From NCBI RefSeq assembly GCF_029024625.1, contig NZ_CP118953.1:1922001-1986000 (forward strand): a stretch of DNA of 64,000 bases. Reading direction: 5' to 3'. Of the stretch, positions 52,898 through 62,085 are shown in pieces. The position numbers and the translations under genes were made by a program. Below the pieces are notes generated by a model, which had not been told where the DNA came from, ran no database searches, and saw only the letters and a list, made by a program, of their open reading frames with translations. Origin of the DNA: Staphylococcus chromogenes. Lineage in GTDB: Bacteria > Bacillota > Bacilli > Staphylococcales > Staphylococcaceae. Position 1 is the first letter of the stretch, and every line of letters begins with the position of its first letter.

Positions 52898-53938
52898 CTA
52901 TTCTGTAGGTTCCTCTTCATATGGATTCAAGTTGATTTCTGTTTGCGGTGATGCGTGGATGTCCGATTTTAAGTTTTGTTGAGACGTGTTACGACTTAAA
53001 AAGCTAAGAACACGGCGAATATTTTCTTTTGACTCTGGTTTTTCCATATGAAATTGATATTGATGTTTCAAATGATGCGATCCATCATAAAACAAAGTAT
53101 CTACAGGAATTTGCTTTTCTTTAAGCGCCTGTGAGAAAGAATCATTTTGTGATTTAAATGGATCTGCGTCTCCTACCGATAAGTACGTAGGTGGAAAACT
53201 TTGCGTAATTTGTCGCTCAGTAGACATTTGATTAATGACTTTCAAATGTTTTTCCCAATCTTTAGCACCTGTATAACTTCTCATAAAGAGGTCAATACGT
53301 GGGAATTCAGTGGCACGTACAGTATGCATATCATAAAATCCACCAAAGAATACCGCTGCTTTAATATTTTCAGACGGAATTTGTTGATTGAAATCCATTT
53401 CTTCTCGCAATTTTGGATTTGTTTGAATAGCTGTATATTGGCTATTGATTTGAGCACCTGCAGAATCTCCGCCGAAAATCACTTGATTTAAGTCGATGGG
53501 TAAGTTTTTTTGATTATTTTTTATAAAAGCGACAGCGTGATCCATTTGCATTAATGGCGTTGGATATTGAAACTCAGGCGCTAACGCATAATTGACATTC
53601 ACGACAACGTACCCTCGCTCAACAATATTTGCCAATAACGGATTTTTATATTGCTTATCTCCAGCGATAAAACCGCCACCATGAGCCCAGAAAATGACAG
53701 GCAATTTTTCGTGAGCGCTAATGTTTTTAGGCATTAAAATATCTAGTTGACTGTTAGGTAAACTTTTCATATATGAGATATCTGTCAGTGCTGTGACGTT
53801 ATTATTTTGAATAGCAACTTTTTTATGTGCGCTTTTACTTGTGCGCTCATTATGTAAAAAATAGCCGACAACAAGGCCGGCTATAACAAGACAGATTACA
53901 CATATCACTACAAGCCAACTCATCTTACGTTTCTTCAT
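52898..53938 (-). CDS. Membrane-anchored alpha/beta hydrolase (HSL-type esterase)
   Basis: The protein has 346 residues. An N-terminal helix (about 8-27) anchors it with the catalytic domain outside. The oxyanion motif HGGGFIAGD (about 85-93) and the nucleophile elbow GGDSAGAQ (about 156) mark the HSL/GDXG esterase group. An acid (DADPF) and a final histidine (GSHHLKHQY) complete the triad. It probably hydrolyses short-chain esters or lipids. AAAGGGAG precedes the ATG. It is preceded upstream by the YkvI gene after 43 bases. Confidence 0.88.
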   Translation of the reverse strand: MKKRKMSWLVVICVICLVIAGLVVGYFLHNERTSKSAHKKVAIQNNNVTALTDISYMKSLPNSQLDILMPKNISAHEKLPVIFWAHGGGFIAGDKQYKNPLLANIVERGYVVVNVNYALAPEFQYPTPLMQMDHAVAFIKNNQKNLPIDLNQVIFGGDSAGAQINSQYTAIQTNPKLREEMDFNQQIPSENIKAAVFFGGFYDMHTVRATEFPRIDLFMRSYTGAKDWEKHLKVINQMSTERQITQSFPPTYLSVGDADPFKSQNDSFSQALKEKQIPVDTLFYDGSHHLKHQYQFHMEKPESKENIRRVLSFLSRNTSQQNLKSDIHASPQTEINLNPYEEEPTE

Positions 53939-53980
53939 AAAAATTCTCCCTTTCGGAAAAATTTTATCATATCTTATGAA

Positions 53981-55048
53981 TTAAGCAATGTGTTTCTTAT
54001 CTTGAGATTTTCTATAAAAATATTTTACTATAACAGCGAGAACAATAAATAGACCGATAACACCCATCATAGGATAAACAAATGCAATTAAACCTTCGAA
54101 TCCTACGAAACTTAAAGCGTAGGCAATCGGCATAATAATACTAATCATAATGTAATATTTTTTCGTATATGGACTCGTAAAGCGAGCTGCGAATGAATAG
54201 GATAAACCTAAAATCGTATTATACATCACCGCTAACATCACGATTGAGAACACAAACGTTAAAATAGGTGAAATTTGATTGGCTAATACGAGTGTCGGGA
54301 TTGCAGAGTCTTTAATATTCGGATATTCAGTTTGTAGTGCAAAGTTGATTAATCCTAATAATATAAGGTAAACAACACCACCGATTAGTCCGCCTAGACC
54401 TGAGACTTTACGTTTAGAAGCATCTCCACCAATAGCTACTAACGTACTGAATCCTACTGCAAAAGCTAATCCACCGTAGTTGAAACCATTCCAAATCCCT
54501 TGAATTAAACTTGGTTTTTCAACCACACTATTGACCTCAGAAAATCCGATAGATCCTTTAAATAAGAATGTTGCCGCAATAATTACTACTAAAATAATTA
54601 AAACAGGTGTCACCATTCCTAATGCACCTACAATTTTATTGAAATCCATCAATAAAGTTAAATACACGATGACACACATAATTAGTGCACCTAACCATAC
54701 AGGTACGCCAAAACTTTCAAAGAATGTTGAACCTGCACCAGCAATCATCGTTATAGTTACGGCATAGAGTGATAAAATCAAAATATAGTCAATCACTAAT
54801 CCTAATTTTTTGCCAAATAAGTATTCCAAAGTTGATTCATGGTTATTAGCGTCAAATGCAGTTCCAATTTTCGCAACTTGACGACCAATAAATGTCAAAA
54901 TAAGACCTGAAATAATAACACCAATGTATGAATAAATACCATACATACTAAAGAACTGTTTAACCTCTTGGCCTGTCGAGAATCCTGCACCTACGACAAC
55001 ACCAACATATGCAAAGGCAATTTTAATTGCTTCAGAATATTTGTGCAT
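53981..55048 (-). CDS. YkvI-like membrane protein
   Basis: This protein of about 355 residues has about ten hydrophobic segments and the opening IAFAYVGVVVGAGFSTGQE, which is the hallmark of YkvI/YlbJ-like transporters related to branched-chain amino acid carriers. The substrate is unknown. GAGGAGG supports the ATG at 55048 (MHKYSEA). The first in-frame start at 55072 precedes that site. Confidence 0.82.
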   Translation of the reverse strand: MHKYSEAIKIAFAYVGVVVGAGFSTGQEVKQFFSMYGIYSYIGVIISGLILTFIGRQVAKIGTAFDANNHESTLEYLFGKKLGLVIDYILILSLYAVTITMIAGAGSTFFESFGVPVWLGALIMCVIVYLTLLMDFNKIVGALGMVTPVLIILVVIIAATFLFKGSIGFSEVNSVVEKPSLIQGIWNGFNYGGLAFAVGFSTLVAIGGDASKRKVSGLGGLIGGVVYLILLGLINFALQTEYPNIKDSAIPTLVLANQISPILTFVFSIVMLAVMYNTILGLSYSFAARFTSPYTKKYYIMISIIMPIAYALSFVGFEGLIAFVYPMMGVIGLFIVLAVIVKYFYRKSQDKKHIA

Positions 55049-55131
55049 TTGTTTTGACCTCCTCATTTGCAAAACACGTTAAACATTAAACCATATTATA
55101 CGTTTTATTTCAAATTAGCGTAGCCGAACAA

Positions 55132-55162
55132 AAACGCTGTAACCCTTGATATTACAGCGTTT
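55132..55162 (-). terminator. Terminator of the DHA2 transporter gene
   Basis: AAACGCTGTAA and TTACAGCGTTT form a perfect 11-bp stem with a T-rich minus-strand exit. Confidence 0.9.
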
Positions 55163-55288
55163 ACCGATGATATAAAATGATTTTTAGCAATGTAATTATA
55201 CAAATTACCGTATAATCAATATGATTTATCTATGAATTACGAATATATATACACTTTTCAATTTTACTATTTTAAATATACCCCGTAA

Positions 55289-56728
55289 TTATGACTTTTT
55301 AGCAGTTAAATTTGAATTTTTTCTTTCTTTTGATGCATTCGTTAAAGTCCAAGCAATGATGATAGCCATCACAAGCAATACAAGCGCAACATAATAAGCG
55401 ATATGCATACCTGAAGTCATCGCTTGATCTTTAATAGCTTTCGTCACGTGAGCATGTCCTGCTATTTTCATATTTTGAACACCTGTAACAATCCCTACAA
55501 ATATCGCAATGCCTGCTGCTCCCGCCACAGGTTGTAACACATTAAAAATCGCTGTGCCATGTGGATATTTTTCTTTAGGCAACGCATTTAAACCATTCGT
55601 GCTTGCTGGCATCATAATGGCTGCGATCCCAATCATTAAGACAATATAAGCAATCACTAATGTTAAAACAGATAATCCAGGATGAATCGTCGTATAAAAT
55701 CCTGCAACAGCTAATAATAAAATTAAACCTGGTAGCACTAATTTACGCGGACCATATTTATCGAATAAGCCCCCCATAAAAGGAGAGAGAAAACCATTTA
55801 AAAGTGCGCCGGGAAGTAAAATCAATCCTGCAATTTTAGCTGAAAACCCCATCGGGCCTTGTAAATACATAGGCATGACAATTTCAGAGGCAAACATAGT
55901 CATAATGACGATGACGAAAATAATCATCCCTTTTGTATAGTTATGATATTGTAATACTCGAAAATCAAGAATAGGTTCATCTAATTGATATTGGCGACGA
56001 ATGAAGAGGACAACGCATAGTCCCCCGACGATGAGTGGGATGAAAATAATCGGATTTAAAATTGCACCTTCTGTGGAACCCATTTTTGAAATACTAAAAA
56101 TGATACCTGTAATCCCTAGCGTTGATAAAGCTACTGACCACACATCGATTTTCGGGCGCGTGACTTCTCCTACATTTTTTAAGAAAATAAATGCGAAAAT
56201 AAATGTAAAGAGCATAAACGGTACAACGATAAAGAAAAGCCAACGCCAACCAAGATAATCAACGATAAAACCAGATAATGTCGGTCCTAACGCAGGCGCA
56301 AACATGATCACGAACCCGAAAGTCCCCATCACTTTCCCTCGAACAGATTCATCAAATAAAAGTAACATCGCATTCATAATGAGTGGAATCATTAATCCAG
56401 TGCCGATAGCTTGTATCATTCTTCCAGTTAATAACATTGGAAAATTCATAGCCGTTCCAGCAATTAACGTTCCAATTGTAAAAATCACAATCAGACCTAA
56501 AAATAAACGTCGTGTTGAAAACCATTGAATGATTAAAGCTGATAGTGGGGAGACAATGCCCATGATCATCATAAAACCACTAGCCATCCACTGAACGGTC
56601 GTACGAGAAATATTAAAGTAATTCATTAATTCTTGAAGTGCAATATTTAACAAAGTTTCATTCAAAATCATGAAAAATGCACCAATTAAAAAGACAATCA
56701 TGATGATGCGCGAGTGATTGTTTTCCAT
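55289..56728 (-). CDS. DHA2-type MFS multidrug exporter
   Basis: The protein is about 479 residues. It has fourteen hydrophobic segments, the DHA2 motif NETLLNIALQELM in TM1, TGRMIQAIGTGLMIPLIMN, and GWRWLFFIVVP. These resemble EmrB/LmrB-type drug:proton antiporters. I start at the ATG at 56728 (MENNHS), with AAGGGGG 6 bases upstream. The drug substrates are not known from sequence. No regulator gene is adjacent. Confidence 0.86.
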   Translation of the reverse strand: MENNHSRIIMIVFLIGAFFMILNETLLNIALQELMNYFNISRTTVQWMASGFMMIMGIVSPLSALIIQWFSTRRLFLGLIVIFTIGTLIAGTAMNFPMLLTGRMIQAIGTGLMIPLIMNAMLLLFDESVRGKVMGTFGFVIMFAPALGPTLSGFIVDYLGWRWLFFIVVPFMLFTFIFAFIFLKNVGEVTRPKIDVWSVALSTLGITGIIFSISKMGSTEGAILNPIIFIPLIVGGLCVVLFIRRQYQLDEPILDFRVLQYHNYTKGMIIFVIVIMTMFASEIVMPMYLQGPMGFSAKIAGLILLPGALLNGFLSPFMGGLFDKYGPRKLVLPGLILLLAVAGFYTTIHPGLSVLTLVIAYIVLMIGIAAIMMPASTNGLNALPKEKYPHGTAIFNVLQPVAGAAGIAIFVGIVTGVQNMKIAGHAHVTKAIKDQAMTSGMHIAYYVALVLLVMAIIIAWTLTNASKERKNSNLTAKKS

Positions 56729-56854
56729 AAACTTCCCCCTTTTTAAGATAACTTGCACATTATACATGATATATTGTGCAAAATAAAGCTCATTAACTCA
56801 AAAATCTCTTTATTTCAATTTTTGTAGCTCATCATCCTTTAACATATAAAAACT

Positions 56855-56881
56855 GCCCACAAAGCCAAATACTTTGTGGGC
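56855..56881 (-). terminator. Terminator of the 166-residue protein gene
   Basis: GCCCACAAAG pairs perfectly with CTTTGTGGGC around a 7-nt loop, with AGTTTTTAT on the minus-strand exit. Confidence 0.92.
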
Positions 56882-56916
56882 GTGTCAAAAATAGAATACC
56901 TAATTTTTATAAAGAT

Positions 56917-57417
56917 TTATTTTGCGTCTTTAAAACCACCTAAGTCATCAAAATCTACAACGACTTGGTCCATACGTTTTGCTGTTTCTTTTAGCACGTT
57001 CCGTGCCACTTTATTCTCAGGGTCTAATTTTAAAATTTGTTTTGCAACATCAAAAGCTTTTTTATCCGAAATGACTGGTTCAGGAATCGCATGAAGTAAT
57101 AACATTTGAAGCAGGCTCTTAACTTCTTTTCCTTCAGTCAATTTAATTGATGACTCTGCATGATAGTATGCCGCATCTAAAGCACCCGGTACCTCACTTA
57201 ATGGGTAGACCAGTAATAAAAATGCAAGATCATGTATTTCTGATGTTTCTTCAGATTTAATCATATCGAGTAAACAAGTATAGTACATGACGCTTTCATC
57301 TTCATGAGCACTAGAAATGTAAGCTTCTTCAAATGCTAAGAAATCAGTCGCGGACATTAAGCTTTTAACAGCCGAAAATTCGCCATTTAAGACATGTTTT
57401 TGAATTAGTTCTTGCAT
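56917..57417 (-). CDS. Helical TPR-like cytosolic protein, unknown function
   Basis: The 166-residue protein has alternating helices and no membrane segments. Segments such as AAYYHAESSI and AKQILKLDPENKVARNVLKE look like TPR repeats, the last one having the LDPENKVAR pattern. No family name is recognised. AGGAGG precedes the ATG. It has its own terminator. Confidence 0.72.
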   Translation of the reverse strand: MQELIQKHVLNGEFSAVKSLMSATDFLAFEEAYISSAHEDESVMYYTCLLDMIKSEETSEIHDLAFLLLVYPLSEVPGALDAAYYHAESSIKLTEGKEVKSLLQMLLLHAIPEPVISDKKAFDVAKQILKLDPENKVARNVLKETAKRMDQVVVDFDDLGGFKDAK

Positions 57418-57582
57418 AGCTTGTCCTCCTGAATTTGCATTTCATCATAGTTACACTTATTCTAACATAATTTAGAGAGAATTGCTTATATGTTTGGCAT
57501 TTAATTTTCTTTATATATACATAAAGATGATTGAAATGCACCTACAATGCGTCATAGTACAAAACTTAAATAAAACCTTTCA

Positions 57583-58599
57583 CTATAAACGTCGCACCCG
57601 ATACATTAAGTATAAGAAATAAGGGGCACCAATAATGGCGACGACTACTCCAGCTGGCATGCCACTCGGTTGAATGAGTGTTTGTCCAATCGTATCTGAA
57701 ATAATAAGTAATATTCCCCCTATCATCATCGCGAGCGGAAGAAAACTTTGATGTCTCGGTCCAATGATGGTTCTTGCAATATGAGGGCCCATAAGTCCAA
57801 TAAATCCAATGGCACCAGCAACAGAAACTGCAACAGAGGATAATAATACCGCAATCACTACTAAAATAAGACGTTGACGATTTAAAGAAATCCCTAAACC
57901 GCGCGCTACAAGATCATCTGTGCTTAGAATGTTTAAAACTTCTGCTTGATAGAGAATAATGGGAATCATCACTACAAGCCATGGCAGAAACGCCCACACA
58001 AATGGCCACGTATCTCCCCAAATATTTCCAGCAAGCCAAGTAGATATAAATTCAGATTGACTTTTATCGAACGTAGAGATGATGGTGAGTGCGCCTCCAG
58101 AAAGTGCGGCTGATAAGCCAATACCGACTAAAACCATACTTGCGGGGGATAATCCTTGATCTCCTTGATAACTGAAATAGAAAATAAATACCGTCACTAC
58201 GATGCCCCCAATTAAACTCACTATAGGAAGCATATAAACAAAATCATCGGCTTTAACGTGGCCAATGGCTATAAATAATGCAATGGCAAAGCCACTCCCC
58301 GCATTGATGCCTAAAATGCCTGGTTCAGCTAGAGGATTACGTGTAATACTTTGCAGAATCGCCCCACTTAAACTTAAAGCAATTCCAGCAAATAAGGTAA
58401 TCAGTAAACGTGGCAAACGAAATTCGACAAGTATAAGTTCGGAGGCCCCATCGCCTAATCCTAAAAAAGTTTGCCCGATTTCTTTTAAGGTTAATGGGTA
58501 CTCACCTACCATGAGGTTGACCATCATCGATAATACTAATATGATTGCGCCTATCCCTATTGCGAGACGACGTTTTTTCTTAACTTTTTCTTCAATCAA
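57583..58599 (-). CDS. fhuG: Ferric hydroxamate ABC permease FhuG
   Basis: This 338-residue FecCD-type permease has about ten helices, with FRLPRLLITLFAGIALSLSGAILQSITRNPLAEPGILGI (the conserved NPLAEPG loop) and GAIGFIGLMGPHIAR. It forms the channel with FhuB. The TTG start at 58599 overlaps the fhuB stop by 4 bases, with AAGGGGGG upstream. It is the third gene of fhuCBG. Confidence 0.94.
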   Translation of the reverse strand: MIEEKVKKKRRLAIGIGAIILVLSMMVNLMVGEYPLTLKEIGQTFLGLGDGASELILVEFRLPRLLITLFAGIALSLSGAILQSITRNPLAEPGILGINAGSGFAIALFIAIGHVKADDFVYMLPIVSLIGGIVVTVFIFYFSYQGDQGLSPASMVLVGIGLSAALSGGALTIISTFDKSQSEFISTWLAGNIWGDTWPFVWAFLPWLVVMIPIILYQAEVLNILSTDDLVARGLGISLNRQRLILVVIAVLLSSVAVSVAGAIGFIGLMGPHIARTIIGPRHQSFLPLAMMIGGILLIISDTIGQTLIQPSGMPAGVVVAIIGAPYFLYLMYRVRRL

Positions 58600-59618
58600 T
58601 TGAGACGCCCCCCTTTCTTAATCAAATATAAGAAGAAAGGTACACCAATAAACGAAATGATGGCACTCATTGGCGTTTCCCCGAGGAGTCGCGCTAAAAT
58701 ATCAGCCACTAGAACAAGCGTACCTCCAAAAAGAGCTGAAAGGGGTAATATTTTTTCATATTCGGTTCCAATTAAAAAGCGCACTAAATGCGGGATAATC
58801 AAACCCACAAATGCAATTTGGCCAACCATTGCTACTGAAATCCCTGCGAGCAACATCGTTAACAACAGGGCACTGAGACTGATGATTTTCGTATTTTGGC
58901 CAAGCCCTTTAGCGATTGATTCCCCTAAACTTAGTATGGTCAATTGTCGCCGCATCAACATCAACAAAATAATGACAACTAGAATTAACGGCACACTGAT
59001 ATACAGGTGTTGCCAAGTCGTACTGGAAATCCCACCTGCATTCCAAAAATTGATGGATTGATTTAATCTAAAAAATAACGCGATGCCCTGACTCAATGCG
59101 GTTAACAAAGCACTTACCGCTGCACCAGCTAAAATGAGACGCATCGGATTAAATCCATCGCGTCTCGAATTACCTATAGTTAAAACTAAAGTTCCTCCGA
59201 AAATTGCACCGGCAAAACTGATTAAAATTAAAACTAAAAAAGGGGCGCCTGGAAGAAGAGCAAACGCGCATGCTAAAGCAAAAGCAGCCCCTGCATTCAA
59301 ACCGATTAAACTTGGATCGGCAAGTCCATTTTTAGTGACACCTTGAATCACAGCACCTGATACAGCTAACGCCATACCGACCATCACTGCACCAATATCT
59401 CGGGGCAATCGAATTTCAACGATAACGTTATGTGCTTGGTTTGAAGGGTCATATTGGAGGATAGCTTGCCCAATTGTTTTAAGATCAACATGCGCTTCTC
59501 CAACAATAATTGACACAATAAAAGCAAAGAGTAATAACACGATGCCTAGCAACATATATCGTGTAAAATGGCTTTTTTTATGAGTTTTCCTTTGGACATT
59601 ACTTTCTTTCGGCATCAC
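58596..59618 (-). CDS. fhuB: Ferric hydroxamate ABC permease FhuB
   Basis: The 340-residue FecCD permease has IRLPRDIGAVMVGMALAVSGAVIQGVTKNGLADPSLIGLN and FVGLIIPHLVRFLIG. It pairs with FhuG. The start is the GTG at 59618 or the ATG directly after it, with AAAGG upstream. It lies one base after fhuC. Confidence 0.94.
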   Translation of the reverse strand: MMPKESNVQRKTHKKSHFTRYMLLGIVLLLFAFIVSIIVGEAHVDLKTIGQAILQYDPSNQAHNVIVEIRLPRDIGAVMVGMALAVSGAVIQGVTKNGLADPSLIGLNAGAAFALACAFALLPGAPFLVLILISFAGAIFGGTLVLTIGNSRRDGFNPMRLILAGAAVSALLTALSQGIALFFRLNQSINFWNAGGISSTTWQHLYISVPLILVVIILLMLMRRQLTILSLGESIAKGLGQNTKIISLSALLLTMLLAGISVAMVGQIAFVGLIIPHLVRFLIGTEYEKILPLSALFGGTLVLVADILARLLGETPMSAIISFIGVPFFLYLIKKGGRLN

Positions 59619-59619
59619 T

Positions 59620-60426
59620 TTATTTTACCTTTTCATAGTGTTTGCATAATAAGTTATATGTGACGAGCATAGGTTTACCCGTACGTGGGTCAGTACTTAA
59701 TTCAGCATCAATATTGAAAACTTCTTCGAGGATTTCGTTCGTCAATACTTCATGTGTTTCACCTTGTTTGACAATGTCACCTTTTTTCATCGTAATTAAA
59801 TAATCTGAGAAACGAATCGCTTGGTTGATGTCGTGAAGCACCATGACAATGGTTGTCCCGTGTTCTTCATTTAATGATTGTACTAATTCTAAAATTTCAA
59901 GCTGATGTGAGATATCTAAATACGTCGTAGGTTCATCAAGAAATATAATATCTGTTTTTTGTGCAAGTGCCATAGCAATCCATACACGTTGACGTTGGCC
60001 CCCACTCAAATCATTCACCGCGCGATGTTTGAAATCATAAGTACCTGTGACACGCATTGCCCATTCAATCTCTTGCTTATCTTCATCTGACAAACGTCCA
60101 AATCCTTTTTGGTGTGGAAATCGCCCATAAGAGACCAATTCTCCTGCTGTTAGCCCATCTGCAACATCAGGGGATTGTGGGAGAATGGCGATTTTTTTGG
60201 CAATCTCTTTTGTTGATTGTGACTGAATATTTTTACCATCTAAGAAAACCTCGCCACTTTTTGTCGCTAACAATCGAGATAATGCTTTTAATAAGGTAGA
60301 CTTACCGCACCCGTTTGGCCCAATAATAGAAGTAATTTTCCCATCAGGGATCGCAACATCTAAATTGTCGACGATTACGCGCTCTCCGTAACCTATTGTG
60401 ACTTCTTTTCCTGTTAATCTACTCAT
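59620..60426 (-). CDS. fhuC: Siderophore ABC transporter ATPase FhuC
   Basis: The protein is about 268 residues, with Walker A GPNGCGKST, signature LSGGQRQRVWIAMAL and Walker B IIFLDEPTTYLD. It powers FhuBG and in S. aureus also other siderophore permeases. I start at the ATG at 60426 because GAAGG is 6 bases upstream, while the earlier ATG at 60432 adjoins it. A Fur box stands upstream. The hydroxamate-binding protein FhuD is not in the window. Confidence 0.94.
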   Translation of the reverse strand: MSRLTGKEVTIGYGERVIVDNLDVAIPDGKITSIIGPNGCGKSTLLKALSRLLATKSGEVFLDGKNIQSQSTKEIAKKIAILPQSPDVADGLTAGELVSYGRFPHQKGFGRLSDEDKQEIEWAMRVTGTYDFKHRAVNDLSGGQRQRVWIAMALAQKTDIIFLDEPTTYLDISHQLEILELVQSLNEEHGTTIVMVLHDINQAIRFSDYLITMKKGDIVKQGETHEVLTNEILEEVFNIDAELSTDPRTGKPMLVTYNLLCKHYEKVK

Positions 60427-60502
60427 TCTCATCCTTCTTTCTACGCTTCCACCGATTGAGCGTCATTTCTAATCTATATTAAAGTATATCTACATTTCTA
60501 AT

Positions 60503-60517
60503 TGAGAATCATTTTCA
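60503..60517 (-). promoter_or_regulatory. Fur box of fhuCBG
   Basis: TGAGAATCATTTTCA matches 13 of 15 positions of the 7-1-7 Fur box TGATAATNATTATCA. It lies about 75 bases upstream of fhuC, in keeping with iron repression. Confidence 0.88.
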
Positions 60518-60616
60518 TGTCTGTACATTATATCATTTTTTAACATGCTTTTCTATTTGAAAATGATAAACAAAAATAAGAGCGGTATTGAAATATATCG
60601 CTCTCCTAAAGCTAAA

Positions 60617-60654
60617 AGCCATCAAAATTTACCCTTAGATAAATTCTGATGGCT
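60617..60654 (-). repeat. Dispersed hairpin repeat, copy 10
   Basis: AGCCATCAAAATTTA and TAAATTCTGATGGCT with the flank ATTTGATACAACTTATTTCAG, the reverse of the copy 1 flank. It lies 45 bases beyond the yitT stop. Confidence 0.9.
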
Positions 60655-60699
60655 ATTTGATACAACTTATTTCAGTAAAAAGTGTCAGTAGATAACTCA

Positions 60700-61533
60700 T
60701 TAATCCTCTACTAAAAATCCATTTCCATAAACATCACGCACATCATGCACCACTACAAAAGCATTTTTATCTATTTGACGAATGAGTCGTTTCGTACGTG
60801 AAAGTTGCGTTTTACTTATGACAGCATAAAGGACATCTGTTTCTTGTTTTGAAAAATAACCACGACCATTTAAAATTGTGACGCCTCGCCCGATATCTTC
60901 ATCAATCATTTTCGCCACACGATCGGGTTCTTTGGAAATGATAGTGACTGCTTTTTTAGGATTTAAACCTTCGATGACGAAGTCAATCACTTTTGTGCCG
61001 ATATATAAACTAATGAGCGTCACTAATACACGGTCTAAAGGAATCACTGTGAGTGAAATCAACACTACAATCACATCGAAAAAGAGCAATGCGTACGGTG
61101 TACTAACATCTAAATATTTGTTCGCAATTCCTGCAAGTATCGTTGTTCCTGCTGTTGTTCCCCCCGCAAGAATGATGATTCCAATCCCTAAGCCTACAGC
61201 TGAACCGCCAAATATCGCGTTCACCAAAATATTATCTGTTTGCACATGCCATGGCTCTGTTAAACTCAAGAAAATCGAAATTAGCACCGTCGCTAAAATC
61301 GTCAAGTACATGCTTCGTTTACTTAAAAATTTATACCCCACTGCAATTAGCACAGCATTGACAATAAAGTTTGTCCAAGCGGGTGAGATATGAAAAGCAT
61401 AATATAAAATAATTGCTAAACCAGTGACGCCCCCTTCTCCAAGGTCGCCTGAAATTACAAATGCATTAACACCTGCTGCAAAAATGAAACTGCCGATAAT
61501 AACCAAAATAATATCTCTAATTGTTCTTTTCAC
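60700..61533 (-). CDS. YitT family membrane protein
   Basis: The protein has 277 residues. Five or six helices carry the YitT features ISGDLGEGGVTGLAIILYY and GGTTAGTTILAGIANKY. A C-terminal soluble DUF2179 domain (about 195-277) has AVTIISKEPDRVAKMI and GRGVTILNGRGYFSK. Function unknown. It starts with GTG, with AAGGGGG 8 bases upstream. It lies between fhuC and rsaD and has a dispersed hairpin at its 3' side. Confidence 0.85.
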   Translation of the reverse strand: MKRTIRDIILVIIGSFIFAAGVNAFVISGDLGEGGVTGLAIILYYAFHISPAWTNFIVNAVLIAVGYKFLSKRSMYLTILATVLISIFLSLTEPWHVQTDNILVNAIFGGSAVGLGIGIIILAGGTTAGTTILAGIANKYLDVSTPYALLFFDVIVVLISLTVIPLDRVLVTLISLYIGTKVIDFVIEGLNPKKAVTIISKEPDRVAKMIDEDIGRGVTILNGRGYFSKQETDVLYAVISKTQLSRTKRLIRQIDKNAFVVVHDVRDVYGNGFLVED

Positions 61534-61803
61534 ACCGACATCCCCCTTTTTTAATCTATCGTTGTAACATAGTCATATTATCACAATTTATTCACAATTC
61601 GTACCCTATCAACAATAAAGAAGAGACAAGCCACGGCCAATTTAATAGAATGAATAATAATAAACAGTGTCCCTAAAAATAAACTCCTACTTCTATTTAG
61701 AAATATATTCTCTTTAGTCTCTAGTAAATAAGAATTCACTTGATGAAGATTGACTAATCCCTTATATACAAGTTATTTCTAAGCTCGCGCAAATAAATTT
61801 TAA
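61534..61803. other. Intergenic region upstream of the RsaD-like gene
   Basis: AT-rich, divergent from yitT. No ORF is apparent, and no structure is seen beyond the CodY box and promoter listed next. Confidence 0.4.
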
Positions 61804-61850
61804 AAATTTCTGAATATTTAGTTTACTTATAGGGTGTCTTTATGTATAAT
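61804..61850 (+). promoter_or_regulatory. CodY box and promoter of the RsaD-like RNA
   Basis: AAATTTCTGAATATT (61804-61818) matches 13 of 15 positions of the CodY box AATTTTCWGAAAATT and abuts a promoter: TTTACT (61822-61827), 17 bases, TATAAT (61845-61850). CodY would be expected to repress it when branched-chain amino acids and GTP are plentiful. Confidence 0.8.
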
Positions 61851-61856
61851 AAGAAT

Positions 61857-62010
61857 TACCTTATTTGTTGCAAAGCAACAAGAGGCCATCTCCTTTGTGT
61901 TGTTTATAGTAAGAGAGATTTTTGCTCGTAGGTTGATATTTTGCTCGAGTATCAACCCAATTATTCATTTCCCGTCAAGGCAGTTCGGCAACAGCTGAGC
62001 TGCCTTCTTT
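61857..62010 (+). ncRNA. rsaD: Candidate small RNA RsaD
   Basis: A transcript of about 150 nt is bounded by a strong promoter (start about 61857) and a 3' hairpin. Hairpin TTGTTGC/GCAACAA is at 61865-61881 and GGTTGATA/TATCAACC at 61931-61957. A single-stranded C-rich motif TTTCCCGT near 61968-61975 and the 3' hairpin AAGGCAG/CTGCCTT (61977-62006) follow. The position between yitT and nupC beside fhu, the CodY box and the TCCC motif all fit RsaD of S. aureus, which is CodY-controlled. No Rfam search could be run. Confidence 0.75.
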
Positions 62011-62019
62011 ATATGAAAA

Positions 62020-62053
62020 AACAGCCCTCAAAGCTTTTAACTTTGGAGCTGTT
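62020..62053 (-). terminator. Terminator of nupC
   Basis: AACAGC...CAAAG pairs with CTTTG...GCTGTT, and the minus-strand exit is TTTTTT. It lies 33 bases beyond the nupC stop and only 10 bases from the end of the RsaD-like RNA. Confidence 0.82.
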
Positions 62054-62085
62054 AACACAACCGAAGTTGGCATCATCTCTATTTT

